Shown here: piece after piece, positions 8,444 to 17,268 of the stretch
How the letters are laid out: every line of letters starts with the position of its first letter
Numbering within the stretch: position 1 is the first letter of the stretch
Source: Bacteroidota bacterium
Lineage (GTDB): Bacteria > Bacteroidota > Bacteroidia > Chitinophagales > Chitinophagaceae
NCBI GenBank assembly: GCA_023387985.1
Contig: JAEWHC010000009.1
Coordinates: 1,116,001 to 1,180,000 of the forward strand
DNA: 64,000 bases
Reading direction: 5' to 3'
The notes under the pieces: model-generated
Seen by the model: only the letters and a program-made list of their open reading frames with translations
Databases searched by the model: none
Told to the model about the DNA's origin: nothing
Translations under genes and position numbers: made by a program

Positions 8444-10351
8444 TTAAAAATAATATCGTACAAATGCTTCCATGGCCGCGTATTTGGTCATACCCAGCCT
8501 GCCGATTAAATCTGCAGTATTTGCATTGCGTTCTTCCGCACGCTGCCAGAATTCACGGCTGTCTTTTCCCTGGAAAGGAACCATATCTTTCTGGCTTTGA
8601 TGGATGAAAATGCCATTGCGTTTTCTGATTACCTGGTCGGGGCTCATCGGTATGGCCATTTCAATTTCGGTGATATCCCATTCCTGCCATGCGCCTTTGT
8701 AAAGCCATACATAGCAATCGTTCAGCCATTCATCGCCGGCTGCCTTTATGCGGCGGAGCGATTCAAAAATGATATCAAGGCACACTTTATGCGTTCCGTG
8801 CGGATCAGCAAGGTCGCCGGCACAATAGATCTGGTGGGGCTTTATTTCGCGAAGCAGATCAATTGTAATCTGGATGTCTTCCTCACCCATGGGATTTTTC
8901 TCAATGGCGCCGGTTTCATAAAATGGCAGGTTCATAAAATGCCATTGGCCTTCCTCGAGGCCAACATAGCGGCAGGTGGCGGCAGCTTCTCCGCGGCGGA
9001 TCAATCCTTTAATCTGGCGGATCTCAGGAGTGTCCATATGGCTGCTGGTTTTTTCTCTCAGGAAATCATGTGTATCTTTTAGGATTTCCCTGGAATGCGC
9101 AGAATCGATGCCAAACATCTGCTCAAAGCCTACCACAAAATCAAGATAGCGGGTAACAAATTCATCGGTTACCGCAATATTTCCGCTTGTCTGATAGGCG
9201 ACATGCACTTCATGTCCCTGGTCGTGCAGGCGCATGAATGTACCTCCCATACTGATGATGTCGTCATCGGGGTGGGGAGAAAAAATCAGGCAACGTTTGG
9301 GGTAAGGAAGCGATCGTTCGGGATGGATCGGAATATGGGCATTCGGCTTACCTCCGGGCCAGCCGGTAATCAAATCGCGGTACATATAATATACCATCAG
9401 GTTAATCTCGTAGGCTTCGCCTTTTTCAACAAGCAGGTCGCCAAGGCCATTTTCGGTATAATCAATATTGGTGAGACTCAGCAGGGGCTTATCGAGTTTG
9501 AGCGCCATATTTACAACTGCGCGGCGAATCATTTTTGGCGACCACTCCATATCTCCGGCAAGCCAAGGGCTTTTGATGCGGGTAAGTTCAGATGCCGCAA
9601 GGCTGTCAACCACAAATTCGCAGTCGTTATGCAGTTGCAGCAGGCTGGCAGGCACTTGTTCCGTAGGACTTTCTTCCACCGCACGGGCAACAATGTGCGC
9701 TTTAAAACCCCAGGCCATCAGTAGAATCCGCCTGGCTTTCATGATGGTGCCAATGCCCATGGTGATGGCCAGACGCGGCACCTTGCTGATGTTTTGAAAA
9801 TCTTTGGAATTGGCTATCCGGGTACTGTTGGCCAGGGTTACCAACCGGGTTTTGCTCTGAATGCTGGAACCGGGTTCATTAAATCCAATATGACCGTTAT
9901 TTCCAATACCGAGAACCTGAAGATCGATGCCTCCAACGGCATCAATCATGGCCTCGTATTCCATGCAATGCTTTTTGATTTCCAGCTGATCGAGATCGCC
10001 ACGGGGGATGTTGATGTTTTCAGCAGGAATATCCAGGTGATTGAACAGGTTTCGGTGCATAAAACTCCAGTAACTCTGAACCGCTTCAGGCTCAAGCGGG
10101 TAATACTCGTCAAGGTTGAAAGTAATCACATTGCGAAAACTTGTGTTCTCCTGCTGGTGAATGCGCACCAGTTCCTTGTAAAGCGTTAATGGAGTGGATC
10201 CGGTGGCCAGACCAAGCACACAAGGTTTGCCTTCTGAGGCACGCTGCTTTACCAGGTCCACAATTTGGCGGGCTACATATTTAGACCCTTGCTCAGAGGT
10301 ATCAAATATTTTTACTGGAGTTTTCTCAAAAGAGCTGATCATATGGTTCAT
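8444..10351 (-). CDS. nagB: Glucosamine-6-phosphate deaminase fused to a PIG-L/LmbE domain
   Basis: The N-terminal half (about 15-270) is NagB, which converts glucosamine-6-phosphate to fructose-6-phosphate plus ammonia. Motifs include LATGSTPLTLY (phosphate loop), NLDEYYPL and GIGNNGHIGFNEP with the catalytic His and Glu. The C-terminal half (about 330-600) is a PIG-L/LmbE-type zinc deacetylase domain with the metal motif SPHPDDD. This two-domain form of about 640 residues is known in Bacteroidota, where the role of the second domain is not settled; removal of N-acetyl groups from an amino sugar is one guess. It is divergent from a ROK regulator at 10522, its likely controller. Confidence 0.9.
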   Translation of the reverse strand: MNHMISSFEKTPVKIFDTSEQGSKYVARQIVDLVKQRASEGKPCVLGLATGSTPLTLYKELVRIHQQENTSFRNVITFNLDEYYPLEPEAVQSYWSFMHRNLFNHLDIPAENINIPRGDLDQLEIKKHCMEYEAMIDAVGGIDLQVLGIGNNGHIGFNEPGSSIQSKTRLVTLANSTRIANSKDFQNISKVPRLAITMGIGTIMKARRILLMAWGFKAHIVARAVEESPTEQVPASLLQLHNDCEFVVDSLAASELTRIKSPWLAGDMEWSPKMIRRAVVNMALKLDKPLLSLTNIDYTENGLGDLLVEKGEAYEINLMVYYMYRDLITGWPGGKPNAHIPIHPERSLPYPKRCLIFSPHPDDDIISMGGTFMRLHDQGHEVHVAYQTSGNIAVTDEFVTRYLDFVVGFEQMFGIDSAHSREILKDTHDFLREKTSSHMDTPEIRQIKGLIRRGEAAATCRYVGLEEGQWHFMNLPFYETGAIEKNPMGEEDIQITIDLLREIKPHQIYCAGDLADPHGTHKVCLDIIFESLRRIKAAGDEWLNDCYVWLYKGAWQEWDITEIEMAIPMSPDQVIRKRNGIFIHQSQKDMVPFQGKDSREFWQRAEERNANTADLIGRLGMTKYAAMEAFVRYYF

Positions 10352-10521
10352 TTTATTGGATATACACCGAAAATTAACTAAGTAGCTTAAATTTTTAATT
10401 GAATGGCCAAAATTCCTAAAAAATCTGACAAAAACTATTAAAAATATCGCAAGGTTAAAAAAATAATTTAGATATTTGCAACTAACCGCTTATATATTCA
10501 ATAAAGATAATAGCATTTGAT

Positions 10522-11757
10522 ATGAAAAAACGGACTGAACCCATACTAAGCTTATTTGAAGGGGAAAATCTTTCTGGAGTTGCTTATAAAGATAACGAAA
10601 GAAGAAAAGAAATTATTAATGAGATTACAGCGCATGGTGAAATTACCATCAATGAAATCTCTGAATCATTAAACATCAGTGTACCAAAGGCCACTGAATT
10701 GTTGATGGAACTCAGCCGGGAAGGCTTTGTAAAAGAAAAAGGAAAGCGTAGCGATGGTCCCGGACGTAAAGCTGCGTACTATGGACTCACCCAGGACTGC
10801 GCTTATTTTGTCGGGCTCGAAATCCGCAAATACAAACTGAATATTGGTCTTATGGGATTCGACAAAACCATGGTGATCGAACAAAACGACATCCCGTTTT
10901 TTGTTGAAGACAGCAACAAGGCTCTTGAAGAGATCGTACGTATTTTACAGGAATTCCTCGACAAGACCAATGTGGACCGTTCACGTATTGCCGGTATTGG
11001 CATTTCCATCGCGGGAAGGATTAATGTACGTACCGGAGATATTCTTACCATTTATCACCTGAGCGATGCCCCGTTGAAAGCAACGCTCGAAAAAGCTTTT
11101 AATATTCCTGTACTGCTTGATAACGACAGCCGTACGCTTGCTTATGGTGAATACCATTTTGGAAAAGTGGGTAAGGAAACTGAAGTGCTTGTGCTGAACC
11201 TCGATTATGGAATGGCACTCGGCATTTTTGTAAAAGGCAAACCACTATTCGGTGCCTCCGGTTATGCAGGTGAACTTGGTCATATTCCCATGTTTAACAA
11301 CGAGAAGATTTGTTTTTGCGGCAAGAAAGGTTGTATGGAAACCGAAGCTTCGGGAAGGGCATTGATTGAATGGCTTACCGAGCAAATGAAGAATGGAGTG
11401 AACAGCCGGCTTGCTTCAGTGATCAAACAAAAAGGCATAATCGAGCTTGAAGATGTGGTAGCTGCCGTACAAAAAGGGGATAACCTGGCTATTGAAGGCA
11501 TTGGCAATATAGCTGATAAAATCGGGCGCGGTCTGGCAATTACCATCAACCTTTTCAATCCGCAACTGATCATATTGAGTGGCAGTCTCAGTGAAGTAGG
11601 TGAATCACTTTTGCTTCCGGTTAAGACCTCCATCATTCAGCATTCTCTTTCCATAGTGAATTCTGATACAGAAGTAAAACTGAGTGACCTGTTTGAGCGT
11701 GCCGGTTTGCCGGGTGCCTGCCTGCTTATCCGCGACAAGCTCATTGGCCTGGTATAA
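10522..11757 (+). CDS. ROK-family transcriptional regulator (NagC/XylR type)
   Basis: An N-terminal winged helix-turn-helix (about 30-85, core 'ITINEISESLNISVPKATEL') is followed by a ROK sugar-kinase-like domain (about 95-405). The ROK zinc motif CFCGKKGCMETEASG and the GxxELGH element are present. Such proteins bind a sugar or sugar phosphate and leave the operator. It is divergent from nagB across 170 bases, so control of amino-sugar catabolism by glucosamine- or GlcNAc-6-phosphate is inferred. A ROK domain with an HTH is a regulator rather than a glucokinase. Confidence 0.85.
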   Translation: MKKRTEPILSLFEGENLSGVAYKDNERRKEIINEITAHGEITINEISESLNISVPKATELLMELSREGFVKEKGKRSDGPGRKAAYYGLTQDCAYFVGLEIRKYKLNIGLMGFDKTMVIEQNDIPFFVEDSNKALEEIVRILQEFLDKTNVDRSRIAGIGISIAGRINVRTGDILTIYHLSDAPLKATLEKAFNIPVLLDNDSRTLAYGEYHFGKVGKETEVLVLNLDYGMALGIFVKGKPLFGASGYAGELGHIPMFNNEKICFCGKKGCMETEASGRALIEWLTEQMKNGVNSRLASVIKQKGIIELEDVVAAVQKGDNLAIEGIGNIADKIGRGLAITINLFNPQLIILSGSLSEVGESLLLPVKTSIIQHSLSIVNSDTEVKLSDLFERAGLPGACLLIRDKLIGLV

Positions 11758-11788
11758 AGGTGCATACCGTTAATCTGAATAAAAAATG

Positions 11789-11818
11789 AAGCTTGCCCAA
11801 ACCGCAAGCTTTATTTTT
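11789..11818 (+). terminator. Terminator after the ROK regulator
   Basis: An 8-bp perfect stem (AAGCTTGC at 11789-11796 with GCAAGCTT at 11804-11811) and a 7-base loop are followed by TATTTTT. The T-rich tail also forms TATTTTTG (11812-11819), a match to the Bacteroidota -7 element, so terminator and carA promoter may overlap. Confidence 0.75.
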
Positions 11819-11845
11819 GCAGGAAATTTTTGAGAACAAAGCAAT

Positions 11846-12961
11846 ATGAATCATTCTACCTTACCGGCCGTTTTGCTTTTGGAAGATGGCAATTATTTTG
11901 AGGGCTACGCCTTTGGTGAAACAGGAACCACTACCGGCGAGATCTGTTTCACTACGGGTATGACGGGTTACCAGGAGGTGTTTACCGATCCGAGTTATTA
12001 TGGCCAGGTATTGATCATGAATTCAGTGCACGTAGGCAATTATGGTGTGAACGACGAGGATGTAGAAAGTAAGGCCATCCAGATTAAAGGCCTGATTGGC
12101 CGCAACCTTGAAACAGAATTCAGCCGTTATCTTGCCAGCAGTGATCTCGATGAATTTTTGAAGCGCCACAAAATCGTTGCCATCGAATGTGTGGATACCC
12201 GTGCGATTGTAACGCATATACGTACACATGGTGCCATGAACTGCATCATCAGCAGTGAAGGAAAATCGCTGGAAGAGCTTAAAGAGATGCTGAGCAAGGT
12301 TCCGTCTATGGAGGGGCAGGAGCTTAGCACAAAAGTGAGTACTGATCAGCCTTATGAATTTGGCAGTTCCGAAGCGCCGCACCGCGTTGCTGTACTTGAC
12401 CTGGGCTGTAAAAACTATATCCTCGAATCCATGAGGAAGAGAGGGATAAAAGGGAAGGTTTTTCCGGCACGTACTTCAGCACAGGAACTGGTCGATTATA
12501 AACCAGACGGTATATTCATATCCAATGGTCCTGGTGATCCTGCGGCTATGGATTATGCTGTGGAAACCATTAAGAACCTGACGGAGCACGACCTCCCGAT
12601 TTTTGGCATTTGCCTGGGGCATCAACTCCTTGCGCTTGCTTATGACATCAAAACATTCAAAATGCATACCGGCCACCGCGGACTCAATCACCCGGTAAAA
12701 AACCTGCTCACCGGCAGAAGCGAAATCACTACCCAAAATCATGGGTTTGGCGTTGATCCATTATCCATAGCCCAGTCGGATGTAGTGGAAGTAACACATG
12801 TAAACCTGAACGACAACAGCATCGAAGGCATCCGCATCAAAGGAAAACCTTTCTTTAGTGTGCAGTACCATCCCGAAGCCACGCCCGGGCCGCATGACAG
12901 CCGCTATTTATTCGATCAGTTTGTTGATCTTATTGAAGAACACAAAGCTACCTTAGCCTGA
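11846..12961 (+). CDS. carA: Carbamoyl-phosphate synthase small subunit
   Basis: Glutaminase subunit that feeds ammonia to CarB for carbamoyl phosphate, used in arginine and pyrimidine synthesis. The N-terminal CPSase small-chain domain (about 5-135) is followed by a class I glutamine amidotransferase domain. The triad is visible: Cys256 in FGICLGHQ, His342 and Glu344 in QYHPEATPGPHD. At 371 residues it is normal length. carB is not beside it. aroQ starts two bases after the stop, so the two are probably cotranscribed. Confidence 0.97.
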   Translation: MNHSTLPAVLLLEDGNYFEGYAFGETGTTTGEICFTTGMTGYQEVFTDPSYYGQVLIMNSVHVGNYGVNDEDVESKAIQIKGLIGRNLETEFSRYLASSDLDEFLKRHKIVAIECVDTRAIVTHIRTHGAMNCIISSEGKSLEELKEMLSKVPSMEGQELSTKVSTDQPYEFGSSEAPHRVAVLDLGCKNYILESMRKRGIKGKVFPARTSAQELVDYKPDGIFISNGPGDPAAMDYAVETIKNLTEHDLPIFGICLGHQLLALAYDIKTFKMHTGHRGLNHPVKNLLTGRSEITTQNHGFGVDPLSIAQSDVVEVTHVNLNDNSIEGIRIKGKPFFSVQYHPEATPGPHDSRYLFDQFVDLIEEHKATLA

Positions 12962-12963
12962 TC

Positions 12964-13395
12964 ATGAAAATCGGTATCATAAACGGCCCGAATCTTAACC
13001 TTTTAGGAAAAAGAGAGCCAGAATTGTATGGAAATCAGTCATTTGAAGAGTTTTATCAACAGTTGAAATTGAATTTTCCTGGGCACGAACTCCATTATTT
13101 TCAATCGAATGTAGAAGGTGAACTAATTAACCAGATCCAGCAGTGGGGTTTCGATTTTGACGGCATCGTACTAAACCCCGGTGGTTATACCCATACGTCA
13201 GTTGCGCTGGGTGATGCCATAGCGGCAATTGAAACTCCGGTTGTGGAAGTACATATCAGCAATACTGCTGCAAGAGAAGATTTCCGGCACATCAGCCATG
13301 TGAGTGCCAAATGTGCGGGAACAATAATCGGTTTAGGATTAATGGGCTACGAACTTGCCATCAATTATTTATCAAAGGGTACTGGATTAAACTAA
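12964..13395 (+). CDS. aroQ: Type II 3-dehydroquinate dehydratase
   Basis: Dehydrates 3-dehydroquinate to 3-dehydroshikimate in the shikimate pathway. The opening IINGPNLNLLGKREPELYG carries the catalytic Tyr (about residue 22) and an active-site Arg. 'LNPGGYTHTSVALGDA' and 'VEVHISNTAAREDFRHIS' give the substrate-binding Asn and His. At 143 residues it fits the dodecameric type II enzyme. It follows carA by two bases. Confidence 0.97.
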   Translation: MKIGIINGPNLNLLGKREPELYGNQSFEEFYQQLKLNFPGHELHYFQSNVEGELINQIQQWGFDFDGIVLNPGGYTHTSVALGDAIAAIETPVVEVHISNTAAREDFRHISHVSAKCAGTIIGLGLMGYELAINYLSKGTGLN

Positions 13396-13528
13396 CCTGG
13401 CCTGGGGTACACGCTAATCCATCCCTGCAAAAAATGGTGATGAATAATCTCATGGTTACAAAACCATTTATGTTTGATCTAAAATCAAATATAGCGTTCT
13501 TAAACTATTGAAAGTTAGTTTGTTATTA

Positions 13529-14887
13529 TCATTTTCCCAATGCCTTAATGATATCGTACTTGGTAATGATATCATAACTGCCACTTTCATCCTGCACCAA
13601 TACTGCGCCGATTTCCTTGTTAATCAATGAGCCCAAACGCTCCACGCTAATGGATGGCAGAACCACCGGGTAGGGTTGCTCCATATGTCCGGCAACTTTT
13701 TCATTCAGGAATTCATGGTTCTTCACCAGTTTGGTGAACAATCCATGCTGACTAATCGAACCCACAGGTTTGGCACCATCAAATACCGGCATATTTTCTA
13801 TATCATGTTTTTCCATGATTTCGACAACCTCGCCAATTGTACTTTCTAAATCAATTGATATCAGTTCATTACGGGAACGTGAAGTAATGATTTCCTTTGC
13901 GGTTTTTACGTCCAGGTAACCCCTTTCCAGCATCCATTGGTCATTATAAACCTTACCCACATACCGGCTTCCATGGTCATGAAACACACAAACCACAAGG
14001 TCATCTTTTTTCAACCGGTCTTTCAGTTGTAGCAACCCCTGGAAGCAACTGCCAGCGCTGTAACCGCAAAACAAGCCTTCTTCCTTTGCCAGTCTGCGGG
14101 TCATTACCGCGCCATCCTTGTCTGTAACTTGTTCAAAATGATCTATGGCTGACATGTCATAATTCAGGGGAACAAAATCTTCTCCAAAGCCTTCACTTAC
14201 ATAAGGGTAGGCCTCACTCGTGTCAATTTCGCCGGTACGGAAATATTTGGTCAGCAGTGAGCCATAAACGTCTATGGCCCAGATCTGAATTTCCGGATTT
14301 TTTTCTTTTAGGTACATAGCCGTGCCGGTTACGGTGCCGCCTGTTCCGGCAGTGCAGACCAGGTGGGTAATCTTTCCATCGGTTTGCTCCCATATTTCCG
14401 GACCTGTAGTTTCATAATGCGCCTGCCTGTTGGCGAGGTTATCATATTGATTGAAAAAATAGGAATTGGGAATCTCTTCGGCAAGTCGCCTTGCAACTGA
14501 ATAATAACTTCTCGGGTCGTCCGGTTCCACTGCCGTTGGGCAAACAATAACCTCCGCGCCCAGTGCCCGCAGCACATCCGCTTTTTCTTTGGATTGTTTG
14601 TCCGTTGTGGTAAAATAGCATTTATAGCCTTTTACGATCGCAGCCAGGGCAAGTCCCATTCCGGTATTGCCGCTTGTACATTCAATAATGGTTCCGCCGG
14701 GCTTGAGTTTGCCTTCTGCTTCGGCTACCTCCACCATTTTTATGGCCATACGGTCTTTAATGCTATTTCCGGGATTAAAATAATCTACTTTTGCCAGCAC
14801 CGTGCAGGGGAAATCACGGGTGATATTGTTCATTTGAATGAGGGGTGTATTGCCAATTGTCTCCAGGATATTCTTCTTCCAGGCCAT
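13529..14887 (-). CDS. Cystathionine beta-synthase with C-terminal CBS pair
   Basis: A fold-type II PLP enzyme predicted to join serine (or O-acetylserine) to homocysteine (or sulfide). The N-terminal catalytic domain spans about 1-315, with the Schiff-base Lys44 in NPGNSIKDRMA and phosphate-binding loops TSGNTGMG and TAGTGGTVTG. Residues about 335-450 form two CBS motifs (ISIDLESTIGEVVEIM... and a closing 'GAVLVQDESGSYDIITKYD'), a regulatory nucleotide or SAM sensor. The 452-residue layout matches eukaryotic CBS without its haem region. The CBS pair favours cystathionine beta-synthase over CysK. It is transcribed alone, convergent with aroQ. Confidence 0.88.
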   Translation of the reverse strand: MAWKKNILETIGNTPLIQMNNITRDFPCTVLAKVDYFNPGNSIKDRMAIKMVEVAEAEGKLKPGGTIIECTSGNTGMGLALAAIVKGYKCYFTTTDKQSKEKADVLRALGAEVIVCPTAVEPDDPRSYYSVARRLAEEIPNSYFFNQYDNLANRQAHYETTGPEIWEQTDGKITHLVCTAGTGGTVTGTAMYLKEKNPEIQIWAIDVYGSLLTKYFRTGEIDTSEAYPYVSEGFGEDFVPLNYDMSAIDHFEQVTDKDGAVMTRRLAKEEGLFCGYSAGSCFQGLLQLKDRLKKDDLVVCVFHDHGSRYVGKVYNDQWMLERGYLDVKTAKEIITSRSRNELISIDLESTIGEVVEIMEKHDIENMPVFDGAKPVGSISQHGLFTKLVKNHEFLNEKVAGHMEQPYPVVLPSISVERLGSLINKEIGAVLVQDESGSYDIITKYDIIKALGK

Positions 14888-14955
14888 AATTCGTGTTTTT
14901 TTACAAATTTAGAGTTAAGGCTGCCAATAAACCGGTTAAAAGCATTCAAAAACAT

Positions 14956-14987
14956 TTTGCTTAAATTCATTGATCTTCTTACCTTTG
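14956..14987 (+). promoter_or_regulatory. Promoter of the rpsF operon
   Basis: TTTTG ending at 14959 and TACCTTTG at 14980-14987 match the Bacteroidota -33 and -7 elements, 20 bases apart. Transcription would start near 14993, giving a leader of about 85 bases before the ATG at 15080. Confidence 0.7.
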
Positions 14988-14994
14988 CCGCCCA

Positions 14995-15046
14995 AATTTG
15001 CGGGGAGGTATAACCCGGCAAATTCATTCGGGTAAATTTCCCGATG
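14995..15046 (+). promoter_or_regulatory. Possible S6:S18-binding leader hairpins of rpsF
   Basis: Just past the predicted transcription start is a hairpin with outer stem AATTTGC (14995-15001) / GCAAATT (15018-15024). Its inner GGG can pair with CCC, leaving ACCCG on the 3' side that includes CCG. A second hairpin (15025-15046) pairs CAT-T-CGGG with CCCGATG around one bulged T. The S6:S18 complex is known to bind a leader motif with a CCG bulge in many bacteria. The match here is by eye only. Confidence 0.45.
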
Positions 15047-15079
15047 GCCATTGTAAACCAAAAAAACTATCAATTTAGT

Positions 15080-15436
15080 ATGAACAACTATGAAATGATG
15101 GTGATTTTTACCCCGGTGCTGAGTGACGATGAGTTTACCACAGCCCAAAAAAAGTACGTTGATTATATCACGGCAAATGGTGGTGAGCTGGTACACAGCA
15201 ACCCCTGGGGATTGAAATCACTTGCCTATCCAATCCAGAAAAAAACAACAGCATTGTATTGGGTAGTAGAATTTAAAGCGCCTTCTGACCTGAATGAGAA
15301 ACTGAAGATTCAGATTCTCCGTGACGAGCAGATTATGCGCCACATGATGTTGAAATTAGACAAACATGCCGTTGAGTACAATGCTCGTAAGAGAAATGGC
15401 GTGAAGGAAGAAACCACAGAAAAAGAGGAGGCTTAA
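15080..15436 (+). CDS. rpsF: 30S ribosomal protein S6
   Basis: Binds 16S rRNA with S18. The family start NNYEMMVIFTP fits the ATG at 15080 (118 residues). An in-frame ATG at 15044 would add 12 residues unlike S6 and lies inside a predicted leader hairpin. The PW-GLKSLAYPIQKK segment and the acidic Glu-rich C-terminal tail are typical. rpsR begins two bases after the stop. Confidence 0.95.
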   Translation: MNNYEMMVIFTPVLSDDEFTTAQKKYVDYITANGGELVHSNPWGLKSLAYPIQKKTTALYWVVEFKAPSDLNEKLKIQILRDEQIMRHMMLKLDKHAVEYNARKRNGVKEETTEKEEA

Positions 15437-15438
15437 TT

Positions 15439-15702
15439 ATGGCAAAGAGCGACATTAAATACCTGACGGCTATCCGCACCGAGAAGCGTCCAAAGAAATA
15501 TTGCCGGTTTAAAAAAATGGGCATAAAATACATTGATTATAAAGATGCCGATTTCCTGAAGAAATTTTTGAATGAGCAGGGCAGAATGCTACCCCGCCGC
15601 ATTACCGGAAACAGCCTCAAATACCAGCGTAAAGTAGGCGATGCCATCAAGCGTGCACGCCAGATGGGCCTGCTGCCTTATGTTACCGATTTGATGAAAT
15701 AA
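15439..15702 (+). CDS. rpsR: 30S ribosomal protein S18
   Basis: Partner of S6 on the 30S platform. At 87 residues, the family signature is clear: 'YIDYKDADFLKKFLNEQG', then 'LPRRITGNSLKYQRKVGDAI' and KRARQMGLLPY. It lies two bases after rpsF in an rpsF-rpsR-rplI operon without priB or ssb between. Confidence 0.97.
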   Translation: MAKSDIKYLTAIRTEKRPKKYCRFKKMGIKYIDYKDADFLKKFLNEQGRMLPRRITGNSLKYQRKVGDAIKRARQMGLLPYVTDLMK

Positions 15703-15808
15703 TAAACCATTAGTAACCATTCCCTAACCTGCTTCCGAACGGTCGGAGCGGAGACAGTCCTGAAAAATCCGTAAAAACGATTGGGCCCTGGGAACTAAAA
15801 AAGACAAC

Positions 15809-16255
15809 ATGCAAGTAATCTTAATTGAAGATGTAAACAACCTCGGCGGCAAACATGAACTTGTTGAAGTTCGTCCCGGGTATGCCCGCAACTACCTCAT
15901 TCCCCGCAAACTGGCCATTGAAGCAAACAGCTCAAGTCTCAAGATGCTGCAGGAAAAAGAAAAAGTGAAGGCGAAAAAAGAAGCGGCAATGCTTGCTGCC
16001 ATCAACGAAGTAATCACCAAGCTTGGGGAATCTCCGCTAAAAGTTGGCGCCAAAACCGGTATGACCGAAAAGATCTTCGGTAGCGTTACCGCTGTTCAGA
16101 TCAGCCGTGCTATCCGGGAACAAAAAGGCTATGAAATTGACCGTCGCCGCATTAGCATCCTGGATGATGTGAAAGAGCTCGGGACCTATAAAGCCAATGT
16201 GGATTTCGGCAATGGCCATTCCGCGGAAGTGGAATTTGAAGTGGTTCCGGAATAG
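15809..16255 (+). CDS. rplI: 50S ribosomal protein L9
   Basis: Binds 23S rRNA near the L1 stalk. The N-terminal domain has the L9 signature (VNNLGGKHELVEVRPGYARN, then YLIPRKLA). A long helix rich in Lys and Glu links it to the C-terminal domain, which ends near residue 148. It is 106 bases after rpsR, and the spacer is GC-rich and could fold, but I see no defined motif there. Confidence 0.97.
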   Translation: MQVILIEDVNNLGGKHELVEVRPGYARNYLIPRKLAIEANSSSLKMLQEKEKVKAKKEAAMLAAINEVITKLGESPLKVGAKTGMTEKIFGSVTAVQISRAIREQKGYEIDRRRISILDDVKELGTYKANVDFGNGHSAEVEFEVVPE

Positions 16256-16285
16256 TTTTCCAACAATAGATTTAACTGAAACATT

Positions 16286-16315
16286 CTGCCCTGGTTTTCC
16301 GGGGCAGTTTTTTTT
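16286..16315 (+). terminator. Terminator of the rpsF-rpsR-rplI operon
   Basis: A 9-bp stem with one G-T pair (CTGCCCTGG at 16286-16294 with CCGGGGCAG at 16299-16307) and TTTT loop is followed directly by eight T. Confidence 0.9.
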
Positions 16316-16542
16316 GCCTCCCGGCAGGTAATCCGGGCTACTTTTTTAAAAACCCACGATCCTCATTGGGGCACCATTATTCAAGTTTGGAGAATGTATG
16401 CCCGATTCAGATAAACCGCACAATTCTCAATGCCCGAGGCTTCCCAGTGGACTGGGCAGGTAATCTCCTTTCTAAAAACCAATTTATCTCATAATTTAAT
16501 AAAGCCATCCTGAATTAATTTGCTTCAGTAAAATTCATTACC

Positions 16543-17166
16543 ATGAGAAAAATGGTTTCAGCTACAATAGCCTGCGTTGCATTTTCTTTTTTTGGCGCGT
16601 ATGCCCAAAGCACCCCCCAAACGGAGGACGTGATCAAGGCCCAATTCCTGTTCCCGGGATTGAGCTATGAAAAATCCATCGGTCCCAGGTTCACCGTTTA
16701 CACCGGTGGGTGGGTAGGATTCAACACTGAAGTTACCGAGGACTTCGGCTCTTCAGATATAGACATAAAATTTTATGCAGAGCCTGGCGCAACCGTCAAC
16801 CTTCGCTATTATTACAATTTTGAAAACCGTGAAGCCAGAGGGAAAAGGACCGAATTAAACAACCTCAATTATCTGGCCCCGGTTTACCAGTTTGCTTATT
16901 CACGAACATCGCTCAAGCCCGATAAATATGATAATGAAACAAGTGCCAGGCCGGTACATTTATTTGGGATTGTATGGGGCTTCCAAAGAAACTATCCCCG
17001 GCGGTTTTCACTTGACCTGAATTTGGGCGTGGGATATGCTACGGCTAATACAACGGTATATGAGTGGGTAAATAATAATCAGGTTGAAACCAAAAGCATG
17101 GTTGGCGGCCTTACACTGATTAACCAGTTTACGCTTGGCATCTGGCTGAACGCGAGAAATAACTGA
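16543..17166 (+). CDS. Secreted protein of unknown function, possible outer-membrane beta-barrel
   Basis: A signal peptide covers residues 1-21 (ends AYAQ). The rest alternates short strands with aromatic residues (TVNLRYYYNFENREARGK, 'HLFGIVWGFQRNYPRRFSLD', LNLGVGYATA) and ends in LGIWLNARNN. This pattern, with a Gly/aromatic-rich strand before a turn, resembles a small beta-barrel, but I recognise no named family. It lies alone between the ribosomal operon terminator and a GH2 gene. Confidence 0.6.
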   Translation: MRKMVSATIACVAFSFFGAYAQSTPQTEDVIKAQFLFPGLSYEKSIGPRFTVYTGGWVGFNTEVTEDFGSSDIDIKFYAEPGATVNLRYYYNFENREARGKRTELNNLNYLAPVYQFAYSRTSLKPDKYDNETSARPVHLFGIVWGFQRNYPRRFSLDLNLGVGYATANTTVYEWVNNNQVETKSMVGGLTLINQFTLGIWLNARNN

Positions 17167-17268
17167 TTAACCGGCTCACATTGCTTTTTAATTTTTATTC
17201 AAATCTTCCCGAAATGTTTTTCGCGAAGATTTTTTGCATTTTAATTCCGAAATTCGGCAGAATCCAAA

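Noticed and set aside
15703..15808. Regulatory RNA between rpsR and rplI
   Set aside because: The spacer can fold but has no recognised motif, promoter or T tract.
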